Assembly: GCA_014621425.1 (NCBI GenBank) | Contig: JAANBB010000467.1 | Coordinates: 1-29,883 of the forward strand | Source: Cylindrodendrum hubeiense | Lineage: Eukaryota; Ascomycota; Sordariomycetes; Hypocreales; Nectriaceae | DNA: 29,883 bases | Direction of reading: 5' to 3' | The notes under the pieces: generated by a model | Told to the model about the DNA's origin: nothing | What the model saw: only the letters and a program-made list of their open reading frames with translations | The model's database searches: none | Position numbers and translations under genes: made by a program | Shown: one piece after another, positions 1 to 9,491 of the stretch | How positions within the stretch are numbered: position 1 is the stretch's first letter | Layout of the letters: each line of letters starts with the position of its first letter

Positions 1-625
1 CAGCTTCATCACCTCCACACCAGACCTCTGATCTNCCCGCAGCCGCCTGGAGGACCGCTTCCGTGACCTTAATCTCCGAGCCTCGCTTATCTAGCAACAG
101 CTTCATTATATCTCCATCAAATTCCCTGGCAATAACCCTGACCAACCCCTCCGTAACCTCAACCTTTGCTCGTCCATCCAACAGCTGCTTCATCACCACT
201 ACACAGAACTTACCATTCAACGCAGTCATCTGGACGACCGCTTCCGTGATCTTGATCTCCGAGCCTCGCCTATCTAGCAACAGATTCATTATATCTCGAT
301 CGCATTCGCTGGCAATAGCCTTGATCAAGTCCTCCGTAACCTCAACCTTTGCTCGCCCATTCAGTAGCATTTCCATCACCTTCTTACCGGACTTTATATT
401 CCTCGCAGCCTCGTGGAAAACCGCTTTCGTGACCTTGATCTCTGAGCCTCGCTCATCTAGCAGTAACTTCATCACCTCCACGCCAGAATCCCCATTCTTC
501 GCAGCCGCCTGGACGACATCTTCTGTGATCTTCGCTTCCTTTCCAAGCTGGTCCAGCAGCAAGCGAATGATTTCGAGCGTCATGTCGCGACTGAACTCAA
601 GTTGTTCCCTTGTCAGACTCCCGTT
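1..625 (-). repeat. 183-bp (61-residue) in-frame tandem repeat in the ankyrin-protein gene
   Basis: The sequence CTCCGAGCCTCGC or a close variant recurs at 74, 257 and 440, exactly 183 bp apart. The surrounding sequence repeats with it, for example ACCTCAACCTTTGCTCG near 155 and near 338. Each period encodes two alpha-helical units of about 30 residues: one of LLLDxRGSEIKxTxAV type and one of LLxGRAKVEVTExL type. The period is a multiple of three, so unit gain or loss keeps the frame. The array is truncated by the window edge, and its left-most unit contains the ambiguous base at 35. The repeats fade out near 625. Confidence 0.8.
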
Positions 626-3600
626 TATTCGTTTGCAAAGCTCTGCTTCTACATTGTAAAAGCCAGATGCAACGTCTCGTACTGTTTTCATCGTGATTGC
701 CGTCCATCGACCATTCTCTGTAAATGCGTGGACCGTAATTACGCTCTCAACTGTAGCGTCTTGTGATACCGACCAACCTTCGTCTTCATGATACCGAGAC
801 GAGTACGGAGATACTTTCAGAATAACTGTCTTGCTTTGCTTTCTTTCCTTGTTTGAATGCCTCAGGAGGAATGCAGCACATGTCCATTCCCCGTTCTTGA
901 ATGCCCACCGCCATGGCTCGGTCTCTTCAATAGGAATGTCAAACTTTGCTCCGCTCTTTAACAGAAATTCCGCAGTTGGTGTCTGACGGTTCAAGAGCGC
1001 AAGAATCAAGGGCGTATAACCCCGCTCTTCAGGATTGTTTAGCGTCTCCTTAGCCCTGTGCTGCAACAGCCGTTCGATTGCGCCCTCTTGCCCCCTTTCC
1101 GCTGCCCAGTGCAAGGGTGAGCGCTCATGCTTGTCCTTCGTGAATATAGTCACACGACGATCATTCAACAAGATCTCCATCACACGAACACAGCCTCCGG
1201 CAGCAGCGTATGACAGAGGTGTGCGACGGGACAAATCCTCTGTAATGGGGAGTGCCCCGCTCTTTATTAATATCTCCACGATGTCAGCATGTCCATGCTC
1301 GGCCGCATAGCTCAGCGGGGTTCGTCCCAAGTTGTCTCCCGAATCAATTGCTGAGCCGATCTCCAGAGCTGCTTTGACTATTTCCGGCCAGCCTCGCTGG
1401 GCCGCCCAGGAAAGAACCGTCCGGTGATCATCATCTGCAGGTAAAACGTCCTCGACCTGGCCAATCAGCCAAAGGCTCTCCGTTCGATCGTCTTTGGATA
1501 TTGCGGCGATAACATCGCAGGCCTTTGACTTGAGCTGAGAAGGATCCGCCGTCCTGTACATGAGGGCGGTGTAACGACCCGAGATGGTAGTGAGCGAATT
1601 GTTGGGCGGCCGCTTGTCCGTCTCTTCCTTCATCCAGGAAACTCCTTTGCTGCTAAACTCTTCTTGTGGTCCATCTTTCCAGAAACGAGCATTCCGGTAG
1701 AGTTCGCCCAACTCTAGCATGGTAGCACCCAACGCGCCAATATCTTGTCCGTCATGCGTTTCTAGTGCGTTTTGCCATGCCCACTTGAGGATAGCCTCCG
1801 CCTCTTGGAAGTTTCCCTCTTTCCTGCTATTTTCAGCGACGGTATGAACAGCCGGAAGAACATCTCCTGGCAAAGGCAGCTTCGACCGACCTCTCAAGAC
1901 TGGGATGATAACCGAATACGCATCTTGGGTAGAGCCAATACCGCTCTCCTTAAAGCATTCCACAAGGCGGGACACCACTTCATTCTCAAAGTAAAAGCTT
2001 CTGTTTCCTCGCAAGGGCTCTGTTTGCCCGCCGATGGAGTCAAGGCCTGCCGTGATTGCGTAGAGGAAGGACTGATATATATCTTGGGCACATGTGGCAG
2101 AGATGGATTGGTTAATAGTGGTGGTTAGAGCAAGCACGGTCGTTGAATGATGAGAGTCTGACAGGTCTGCAGATTGCCAGCCAAAAAGTCGCAGCCGTGA
2201 TTGGGTTGAACCAGGCGATATCGGTGTAGCAGTTATTTTCTTAATTGTCTCCTCGTCTTGGGTCTCCCATAGAGTATGCGGGCCTCTTTCCATATGATTT
2301 GGTATTGCCTTCCATTTCGTTGACGTCAACGGGGGAAAGTCTTCGATCCAGAGTTTCAAATCCGTTCTCGCGCGTTCTATGTCCTCTTGAGCGACTCCAA
2401 CAGCCATGATCCTGGATGCCGGTATTTCCGATGCTGTCGACGCCCGGAGTTTGAATTTGTCCTCCTCCTCCGTGCGAGGATCTGAAATTATTGACCAAGT
2501 CCATAGGCCTACCACAGCTTCGAGGTATTGCTGACTCACTGCCCATGCCGTAGACTGCTTGCTATCCTTCGGTCTGTGCAGGGAAAGATGGATTTTGGAA
2601 GTCTCCTTGAGGGCGAGATGGGATTCTACCTGGTTGTATTCTGCCACATCGATCGTCCAAGGGATGGATTCTGCGCCCTTCCAGTCAGACTTCACCTTCG
2701 AGTGAGCGAACAGAACTTCAGCACTAGACTCAATAGCTTTCTTAAGTTGCCGAGCTTGCTGTCGCACAGGTACCAAACGCTCGTCCCACGCTGTCGATGA
2801 CCTTGATTTGACGCGCGTTGGTTGGCTTGTCAATTCTGCAAGCCGGGATCGGTAGAAGAACGCTCGGCGAGCCCGTTGTTGTTTGGCCATTTGGAATTTA
2901 CCATTTCGTCGGGAATCCGTGTCGGACTTGGGTTCGTGGCTGTCTTGAGGGGCAATGACCGACCAGAATATCCTCTCCTGGTCTTTCTCTGGCCTCTCTT
3001 TGGCCATTTGCAGAGCCAGCCAGTCCAGCTCATGGCCCTCAACCTCATCAGGACGATCGCGTAGGAGATTTTGCTCCTTGCCTAGACGTTGGGTCCTTAG
3101 TCCGGCGCGGATGATGGCCATAAATAGAATCGCTCCAAGTTGGAAAACCGAGACAGCCGAGTGCATTGCTCTCAGGCCAACAAACTGAAGAACGAAGCCG
3201 GCCATGGTGGCGCCTGTGGCAAGCCAAACTCTAAGTTCGGTCTCTTGGTGTATCTTCCACGACGTCGTGTATTTGTTGAGTGGGCGTGAAGCATCGGTAA
3301 ACGAAAATGAGTCGAAGGTTTGGTCGCCGATGATCTGGTTTCCTGGCTGTACCACATGAATGGTCGGACCATCTCTGCTCTTGCCCGAGGGTCTGCAGAA
3401 TACTCTTTCCTTGGTACTCTTTTCCACCAGGAATGCGCAGTAAAACATGCCGCCGCCTAGAAGAAAGGTTCCGATCGACATTAAAGGAAAGGCCCAAGGT
3501 TGGGGGAGACGGTCTTCCTTGGTCCAGTGCCACTTGTACGTTGCAAGAGAACCAAACACCACAACAGAAGCTTGCAGGAGGAATCCAGTAGTAGCTGCCA

Positions 3601-4348
3601 ACCAAATGACGTAGTTGGAATGCTCTTGTATGCCTATGTTGAAGGAGAGGTTGGGGTTTGGGGCAAACTCATCGTCGTTATTAGTGGAGTTCTGCTGCGG
3701 TTTTTCCTGTGACTTCTTTTGGGCTTCAATATCCTCAGGAGCACATCCACGTCCTGCCTCCTCAGTTAAGGACTGCTTCTCCTGTTGGGCTGCGGCATCA
3801 TCCTGAGTATGCTTCCCACGTTCCTTCCATCCCGCCTTCTTGGCCGAAGGCGTTTTGATATATTCTTGGAAGGAGTAGATGCCACATTCGGGTGGAGTTT
3901 TGTTGTCTTCGTCGTCTGGAAGAGCTGCCTCGCGATCGTGAACAATTTCGAGGATCTTGGGGCGTCCAAATACCCGGACGATAGCACCGTTGTGATAGAG
4001 TTCGCAGACATCCCGGCTCGTGGACGAGCACAACTCCGCCTCGGCAATTCCTCCTCCCTCTTGCGCTCGTCCAATGAAGGCGCGCAAGGATGGTCCACCG
4101 CACGCGCGAATCACAGATACGACCGCGGTAAGAATACCTAGGGGTGCTATTGCGAAGATGAAGTTGTCTAATGCTGTGGTAGATTCGCTCAGGAACTGCT
4201 TTGTGACCTGTTCACCGAACAGGGCAAGGAGTGGCGCGAGATCTGTGGCTAAGTTGCTGGCGAAGTCATCCCATCCATCTGCCTTTGCAGTTGCTACCAA
4301 GCAAGCCACCGGGAGCAGGTGAAGATGAATGGCGTTCATTTGTAGCAT
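1..4348 (-). CDS. Ankyrin-repeat protein with N-terminal membrane segments, 3' end outside window
   Basis: One open frame of about 1,448 codons, apparently without introns, runs from the ATG at 4348 to the left edge. A second in-frame ATG lies at 4339, and an in-frame TAA lies seven codons before the first. The N-terminus is hydrophobic and signal-like. Further hydrophobic stretches lie near residues 55-75, 245-268, 283-305 and 380-420, so a membrane protein is likely. A charged middle region follows. Canonical ankyrin units then run from about residue 970 to 1165, with motifs such as GRTPLSYAAEHGHADIVEIL and RSPLHWAAERG. The tail is an array of shorter alpha-helical repeats of the LLLDxRGSEIKVTEAV type. 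Ankyrin repeats bind partner proteins; the partner and role here are unknown. The N at base 35 breaks the frame. Reading past it as a surplus base keeps the repeat motif VEVMKL in frame, so it is probably an assembly error. The stop codon is not in the window. Confidence 0.85.
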   Translation of the reverse strand, partial: MLQMNAIHLHLLPVACLVATAKADGWDDFASNLATDLAPLLALFGEQVTKQFLSESTTALDNFIFAIAPLGILTAVVSVIRACGGPSLRAFIGRAQEGGGIAEAELCSSTSRDVCELYHNGAIVRVFGRPKILEIVHDREAALPDDEDNKTPPECGIYSFQEYIKTPSAKKAGWKERGKHTQDDAAAQQEKQSLTEEAGRGCAPEDIEAQKKSQEKPQQNSTNNDDEFAPNPNLSFNIGIQEHSNYVIWLAATTGFLLQASVVVFGSLATYKWHWTKEDRLPQPWAFPLMSIGTFLLGGGMFYCAFLVEKSTKERVFCRPSGKSRDGPTIHVVQPGNQIIGDQTFDSFSFTDASRPLNKYTTSWKIHQETELRVWLATGATMAGFVLQFVGLRAMHSAVSVFQLGAILFMAIIRAGLRTQRLGKEQNLLRDRPDEVEGHELDWLALQMAKERPEKDQERIFWSVIAPQDSHEPKSDTDSRRNGKFQMAKQQRARRAFFYRSRLAELTSQPTRVKSRSSTAWDERLVPVRQQARQLKKAIESSAEVLFAHSKVKSDWKGAESIPWTIDVAEYNQVESHLALKETSKIHLSLHRPKDSKQSTAWAVSQQYLEAVVGLWTWSIISDPRTEEEDKFKLRASTASEIPASRIMAVGVAQEDIERARTDLKLWIEDFPPLTSTKWKAIPNHMERGPHTLWETQDEETIKKITATPISPGSTQSRLRLFGWQSADLSDSHHSTTVLALTTTINQSISATCAQDIYQSFLYAITAGLDSIGGQTEPLRGNRSFYFENEVVSRLVECFKESGIGSTQDAYSVIIPVLRGRSKLPLPGDVLPAVHTVAENSRKEGNFQEAEAILKWAWQNALETHDGQDIGALGATMLELGELYRNARFWKDGPQEEFSSKGVSWMKEETDKRPPNNSLTTISGRYTALMYRTADPSQLKSKACDVIAAISKDDRTESLWLIGQVEDVLPADDDHRTVLSWAAQRGWPEIVKAALEIGSAIDSGDNLGRTPLSYAAEHGHADIVEILIKSGALPITEDLSRRTPLSYAAAGGCVRVMEILLNDRRVTIFTKDKHERSPLHWAAERGQEGAIERLLQHRAKETLNNPEERGYTPLILALLNRQTPTAEFLLKSGAKFDIPIEETEPWRWAFKNGEWTCAAFLLRHSNKERKQSKTVILKVSPYSSRYHEDEGWSVSQDATVESVITVHAFTENGRWTAITMKTVRDVASGFYNVEAELCKRINGSLTREQLEFSRDMTLEIIRLLLDQLGKEAKITEDVVQAAAKNGDSGVEVMKLLLDERGSEIKVTKAVFHEAARNIKSGKKVMEMLLNGRAKVEVTEDLIKAIASECDRDIMNLLLDRRGSEIKITEAVVQMTALNGKFCVVVMKQLLDGRAKVEVTEGLVRVIAREFDGDIMKLLLDKRGSEIKVTEAVLQAAAXRSEVWCGGDEA

Positions 4349-6335
4349 GGCTGTTGATAGCCGAAACTGTTACGGTGCAAGGGATCGATAATTGATGTGT
4401 TGTACGGTATTTTCTCGCCGATACCACGACAAGAGAAGGATGGGCTGAGGGTAAGAAGTCGGCTCGCGGCTGGGCTTCCGCAATTTTCATCAATTCCTGG
4501 GTTGCCAGATGATCAATGAGAAAAACCGCAGCCTGATATGAGTACCAGGGCCCCCCCGGGCTAACGACGGGGACCATGCTTCACGAAATTCCAGGTTCGC
4601 GGTGAGCTGAATCACTTAAGCCAGTCATTGGTGTCTGCTTGGTAGGGCCCTGTTGGGCATCAACAAATCAAGCGGCGCACGGGAAAACATTGCACAAATT
4701 GCAAGACAAAGAACCAACTGCGAGCAAGATGGCGGCCACCCTTACCAAATCACCAATGTTTTGGTGGGTGGCAGAGCAGCCACAAAGGACGTTGACCAGT
4801 GAGGGACGGCGGTAAGAGCAGCAGATCGCTGGGTGGTGCAGTGCCAACGCGCCCGTTATGCGCGCAGTCGCAGATTCGCGAGGCAGACCCGATGGATCGC
4901 GTCCGCGGTGGCCAATGGAACGCAAATAGAGACGGCCAAGGTGGCCACGCTTGAGAAGCCGAAGGTACATACGAGTACTTCGTTCCTCCAGAGCGAGAGG
5001 AGACGGCTGTGATGCATAGGAGACCCGCCAACTGGTCAGCGCGTTGGAGACGTGTAGGGTCTCAATGCAACCGGCCCGCGCCGCGGATCGTGCCGAATTT
5101 AGCTAGAATTAGGACCTGGAGGACAGAAGTCAGCAAACAAAATGTTGCATTTAAGTCACGCCTTCTCCTTGGAGTCTCCAGAATTATGTCTGCACGTATT
5201 CGTCCGAGCTTCCTCAATCCGGGTGGTTTCCCAACGAGGCCTATCGCACGTAGCATGACATCCACAACCTCGGCGTCTGCTTGCTTAAGATCGGCCTCTG
5301 GGAGCCCTTCATCGACTATCCCTCCGATACACCTGTCTCTAATGAGTCATTCTGCGACTTTGCGAGGATGATGCAACCGAACGGTACTGGTCTAGGCCAC
5401 AATAGCTCTACGCAAGTGGTCGAGAACTGTGAGAAAGCGACAGGCTGCTTGAAGTCACACGCTCCTTTGAAGAACGGCCTCTGCCTGGGGTTGGAAAGTC
5501 GTACCCACCATTCATACTTACCGTAGAAACATGGTGAAGTTCAGCTCTGTGCAAGAAAACTGATTCAACAGACTGGTTAGAGAACTTATCAAATGGGAAT
5601 CACAGATCAGGTATCCAATCTTAGTGAGCCGCCATTGACAACTGAAGCCAGCTACCAGCCTTAAGCAGGAGAATCAGCACGAAGTTTAGTATTATTAATA
5701 CGAGGTTTAAGAACCGCAAGGAAATCAGGAATCATGGTCAAGCAGATGCGGCCTCGTATATACTTTCCAAAACCACGGAGCCGGATCGATATATGTCAGT
5801 ACTAGCACCGTACCTGAAAATAACAATAACAGCCTAGGCAATCGGTTCAACGGTACCAGCCGACCCGATAACACATTCCGCCTGGGTCCATCGTGCTGAT
5901 ATCCTGGGATTAAAGCGACTACATAAGAATGCGCAAATCCCGGAGCATGAGATAAGTCGCCTGTACAGGCGTCACTGCAGCGTCATGCAACCGCTGCCGG
6001 AACTGCGAGAAATCAAGAGTTTTATACACATCCCGCCACTTGAAGGAAAACTTCACTATTTGCTATCCATCCATCGACCCAATCTTCCTCTCCATGGTCG
6101 ACATGCAGACGATCAATCCAATCCTTCCGCTTGGGTATGAAATGAATGGAGCCACTTCAAAACGTATAACATTCTCAAAAGCACCCGATCAACTAGTATA
6201 ACTAAATACTATCCTTCTAGCTCTTGATCCTCTTTCCCTCCTAGCATTCCCTATAGTCATGGTCATTGCCCCACGGCAAATGCCCGACTCTCAACAGAGC
6301 TGTCTCGGGGTAGCTCAACTCGGCGTATCTTATTA
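4349..6335. other. Intergenic, about 2 kb, no gene recognised
   Basis: This stretch separates the start of the ankyrin-protein gene from the 3' end of the CHR transporter gene. Open frames here reach at most about 120 codons, lack recognisable motifs and overlap each other on both strands, so I call none of them. The right part of the ankyrin gene's promoter must lie near 4350-4700. A 61-bp sequence at 5852-5912 is shared with the bZIP intron and is listed separately. An imperfect palindrome occurs near 4960-4985. Confidence 0.6.
5852..5912 (+). repeat. Dispersed 61-bp repeat, copy 1
   Basis: This segment matches 8551-8611 at 54 of 61 positions with no gap. The core ATTCCGCCTGGGTCCATCGT and the following GCTGATATCCTGGGA are identical in both copies. 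All seven differences are transitions. Both copies begin with GGTAC and end with GGGAYTA. This copy lies in intergenic DNA, and the AG that serves as splice acceptor in the other copy reads AA here. It may be a relic of a mobile element; its family is not known to me. Confidence 0.75.
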
Positions 6336-7993
6336 CTAAACGACGAAAAGGAACTGACCAGCTACGGCACCGAAGATAACCAGCAGAAGAGCCGTGTACT
6401 TGTTCGTGAACTTGTAGAGAGCAGCCAGAGCAAGCAGGTAAAGCACTGCAGCAGGCCCGACCTGAGCATTCAATACAATGGCTTCTGCCATGGGCTTGTC
6501 TTTGAACCTGTCGACGGATCCCTCGACGCTGGCTTTCAAAATCTGTGCTGCAATGATGGCAATCACTCCGATGACGGAACCGCAAAGGCCATCGAAGAAA
6601 CTGGCGAGGACCTTGTTCCGAACTAACTTCTCTAGCAGATTGTGTCCCGCAACGGTAAAAAGGAAACACGGAAAGAACATTCCCAGCGTAATGACGACCG
6701 CACCAGCGAAGGCATCTGCGAGCGACTTATCCACATATCCTCCCTGAAATCCGACAAAAGTCGCAAATATGACCAGTGGTGCGGGCAGAACGTTGCCGAT
6801 GGCAATGGCGTCGATGAAAACGCTCTGAGGGAGCCATCCACCCATGAGCACAGCTTCGACCTGAATGAAAGGTATCGCAGTGTATGCCCCGCCAAATGAC
6901 AAACTCCCCGCGACCAAGCCAAGGACGAATAAATTGAGGGTGGATGGGGTCTTTGCAATACCAAGAGCGAGGGAGACCGGAGACGGCACACCGCGGAAGA
7001 CGACGTAAACGGCGTAGCCGATGTACTGGAGTATGAAGAGGGCCACGGCAGGGATCCATAAACGGCGGGCAACGAAGGCGTAGATGACACCATAGAGACC
7101 TAAGGACATAAAACTGAAAAGGGATAGCAAGGTTAGCAATGCGGTCCTTTGCGAGTTTGTGGGGCGTACCAAAACCCGAGGACAGTCTGTCACGGAACGG
7201 AACGACTCGACGGTGCGTGAGTTGGACAGTGGAAAGGGGTTGAAAGGGGAAGGCAGGAGTAACTAACATGTTGATACGGAGTGCCCCATTTATGGCAGTG
7301 CAAACGGCCGCCATTATAAGGAAAGGATCGACTTTTTGATTGCCATGCTTCCTTACTGAGTGGTCTGCAATCTTATGCGTTGCCCGAAGAATCTGCAACA
7401 CAGTCAGCAACCTGATATCACTTAGACAACTCCACACCAAGCTGCCGTACCATTGCCGCCACAATGGGCTGCAGTGCCCGAAAGGAGGCATTGAAGTACT
7501 TGTTTTCGAAGCCGGCGAGGGAATAGAGATAGCTTGCAAGAAGCATCAGGACGAAGCCGGGAAGCATGAAGGCAATTCCGGCAAGGATACCGCCTATGCG
7601 CCCTGCCGACAGACAGCCAAAAAACATGCACAACTCGGCAGCCTCGGGGCCTGGCAGGATCTGGTACACGGAGAAGACGCGTTGGAATCGGGCGAGGGAG
7701 ATCCACTTGTCTTGGATGACCAGGCGGTCCTTGATCAGGGCGATCTGGGCAACCGGGCCCCCCCAGGCGAACAGGCCGAAGTTGTAGAAAAAGAACCAAA
7801 ATAGTTTCAAGTAGGGCATTCGCGGGACGTTGGAATTGTCATCAAGGCTTGGTTCGTCGTCGATGGATGCGGAAGTTGGAGGTGTTGGAGCCATGCTCGG
7901 CGGATCCATGGAAATCGACTTTTCGACATCGTTGGGGCTGGACGCTGCCTCAAGTGAGCGGCTTGGTGAGGGTGCCAATTCTGGGTTGGCCAT
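6336..7993 (-). CDS. Chromate-type (CHR family) ion transporter
   Basis: Three exons, 7451-7993, 7268-7392 and 6336-7113, encode 481 residues. Both introns are GT-AG (58 and 154 bp). The first begins right after the PIVAAM codons and the second uses GTTAGT. About 60 polar N-terminal residues precede two homologous CHR membrane halves, the duplicated layout usual for long-chain CHR proteins. The first half has FAWGGPVAQIALIKD and LPGPEA (residues 113-118). The second has SFGGAYTAIPFI and NVLPAPLVIFATFVGF. CHR proteins export chromate or related oxyanions in bacteria; fungal members are linked to chromate or sulfate handling, but the substrate here is not shown by sequence. The gene shares a divergent promoter with the bZIP gene at 8470, which suggests co-regulation without proving it. 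The stop is TAG at 6336-6338. Confidence 0.88.
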
Positions 7994-8469
7994 TGCGGCG
8001 GTCGTTTTAAAGCTTCAAAAGTCTGGAGTCGAGTGTTTATCTCTGAAACCTTTGGTGTCCTGGTATTCATCGAGAGCCATCGCCCCGTTGCATACCATAT
8101 ATACCTACCTCAGGTCTTTGGCAGTGGACGGACAGGCCAGCTCTGATTGGCTCACCTGGCTTTGCGCCTAGTCATGCTTGGTCCTGATAATGCAAAAGTC
8201 GCGGTACCAATCAAAGCCGCGAGCAATGTCAGTCGGTGGACGGACAGGCGGCATATGATTGGTCCACCCTTCCACCCGCGGCATCCTTAGAGTGATGACC
8301 CAACGCCACACCACGGAGATTGACGCTTGAGATACGGAGTAGCTGATGTTAGCTTCGAAAGTGGGTGAATCCCAGCGCCACCACGGACCAACGGATAACC
8401 CGCCTCAGTCCAGCTCTTCTTGGCCTTCTTCCTAGCCCTCTCGACATCCACGAGATCCATGCAACCGTC
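7994..8469. promoter_or_regulatory. Divergent promoter with paired 33-bp direct repeats and CCAAT boxes
   Basis: The region lies between the start codons of the CHR transporter (minus) and the bZIP factor (plus). Two direct repeats occur at 8124-8156 and 8236-8268. Each begins with the identical 14-mer GTGGACGGACAGGC and carries GATTGG (CCAAT on the other strand) at the same offset of 21 bases. A third CCAAT lies between them at 8207-8211. CCAAT boxes are bound by the HAP complex in ascomycetes. Spaced duplication of the same block suggests a regulatory site serving one or both genes; this is inference. Confidence 0.55.
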
Positions 8470-9491
8470 ATGCCTCAAAATCAAACCGAGGCGGTAAGTC
8501 CCTCCTTAACTGTATTTTGCCTCACCCTCCATTTGTCATGGAGAATCATGGGTACTAGTCGACTCGGCAACATATTCCGCCTGGGTCCATCGTGCTGATA
8601 TCCTGGGACTAGACCGCCTCGCGCACGTCACGGCTCACAGAGAACAAGCGTCGCTTTCGCGCCCGCCGTAAGGAATACGTGGCCGATCTCGAACGCATGC
8701 TGAAAGAAGCGCGAGAGCGTGACGTACAAGCTACCAAGGAGGTGCAACTTGCGGCTCAGCAGGTTGTGCAAGAAAATTCCAAGCTACGAGAGCTCCTCGG
8801 CCTTAGTGGCTTCAGTGACGGAGATGTTGACGCCTGGGTTAATGGCGGTAGTGGAAGTAGAGGGAATGATGAGAGCTGTGCTCGACGGCGGACTTGCGAG
8901 CAAAAGGCGAGTGACTGCGCTTCCAACAGGATAAAAGTGGATGCCGCCAGAGGTAGCAGTGGCTATGGTCACAAAACCACCTATAAAGCCTCTGCCACGC
9001 AGACGCCCGATATTCCAGAGTTCAACCCTGCAACCGACACTTCTTTGAGTATAGGGGACGAGGGTCGCGGCACTCTGTCGCCATCGAGCCAGGACCAGCC
9101 GTCCCCGACGCCACCCACCAGCATTGACTCACCATGGCAATCAGGGGAGGTATGTCGGCCAGCCGCCTCTCCGTCAGGGAATCCCTTGCTAGTGGCGAGG
9201 CCGAGGCCGCCCTGCAAGCTTCTATCGCGCCTTGCGGAGAACCCTAGTGCGGACTTGACCCAGATTTTCGTTGCCCCAGCGGCGGATGAGCTCGTTCCAG
9301 CAGCCGGCGGCGATGCGGAGGGAGTTGAGTGTGCCAAGGCGTACGACATGCTCATGCGTTTCGCGACATCTGAGGAGAGGATCGACGACGTTGCGGAGGC
9401 GTTGGAGAGCGGATGCACGTCGAATGGCAAGGGAGGGTGCACAGTCAAGAAAAAGGACATTTGGCGAGTTCTGGACGGGATGGTAGGATGA
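8470..9491 (+). CDS. Short fungal bZIP transcription factor
   Basis: Exon 1 (8470-8493) encodes MPQNQTEA and ends at a GTAAGT donor. Exon 2 starts at 8613, giving 300 residues and a TGA at 9489-9491. The acceptor is fixed by an in-frame TAG (8610-8612) directly before exon 2. The basic region contains NKRRFRARRKEY with the invariant N-x7-R spacing, although the usual serine in this fungal family is phenylalanine here. A leucine-zipper-like helix (LERMLKEARERD onward) and a conserved ENSKLRELLGL follow. A serine/proline-rich middle leads to a C-terminal block with ECAKAYDML, SEERIDDVAEALESGC and a final WRVLDGMVG, typical of a common fungal bZIP group. It probably acts in the nucleus as a DNA-binding dimer. 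Its targets are unknown; the divergent CHR transporter is one candidate. The 119-bp intron contains a dispersed repeat. Confidence 0.88.
8551..8611 (+). repeat. Dispersed 61-bp repeat, copy 2, inside the bZIP intron
   Basis: This is the second copy of the 61-bp sequence at 5852-5912. It forms the 3' half of the bZIP intron, and its last bases (GGGACTAG) supply the splice acceptor. An earlier ACTAG lies at 8554-8558, so the insert is bracketed by two ACTAG copies, which could be a former acceptor or a target-site duplication. This suggests that the intron was enlarged by an insertion; that is inference. Confidence 0.7.

Noticed and set aside
63..659. 198-codon plus-strand open frame
   Set aside because: It is antisense to the tandem repeats of the ankyrin gene and is repetitive only because that gene is.
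6727..7539. 270-codon minus-strand open frame
   Set aside because: It runs through both introns of the CHR transporter gene in the wrong frame and lacks the conserved second-half motifs.
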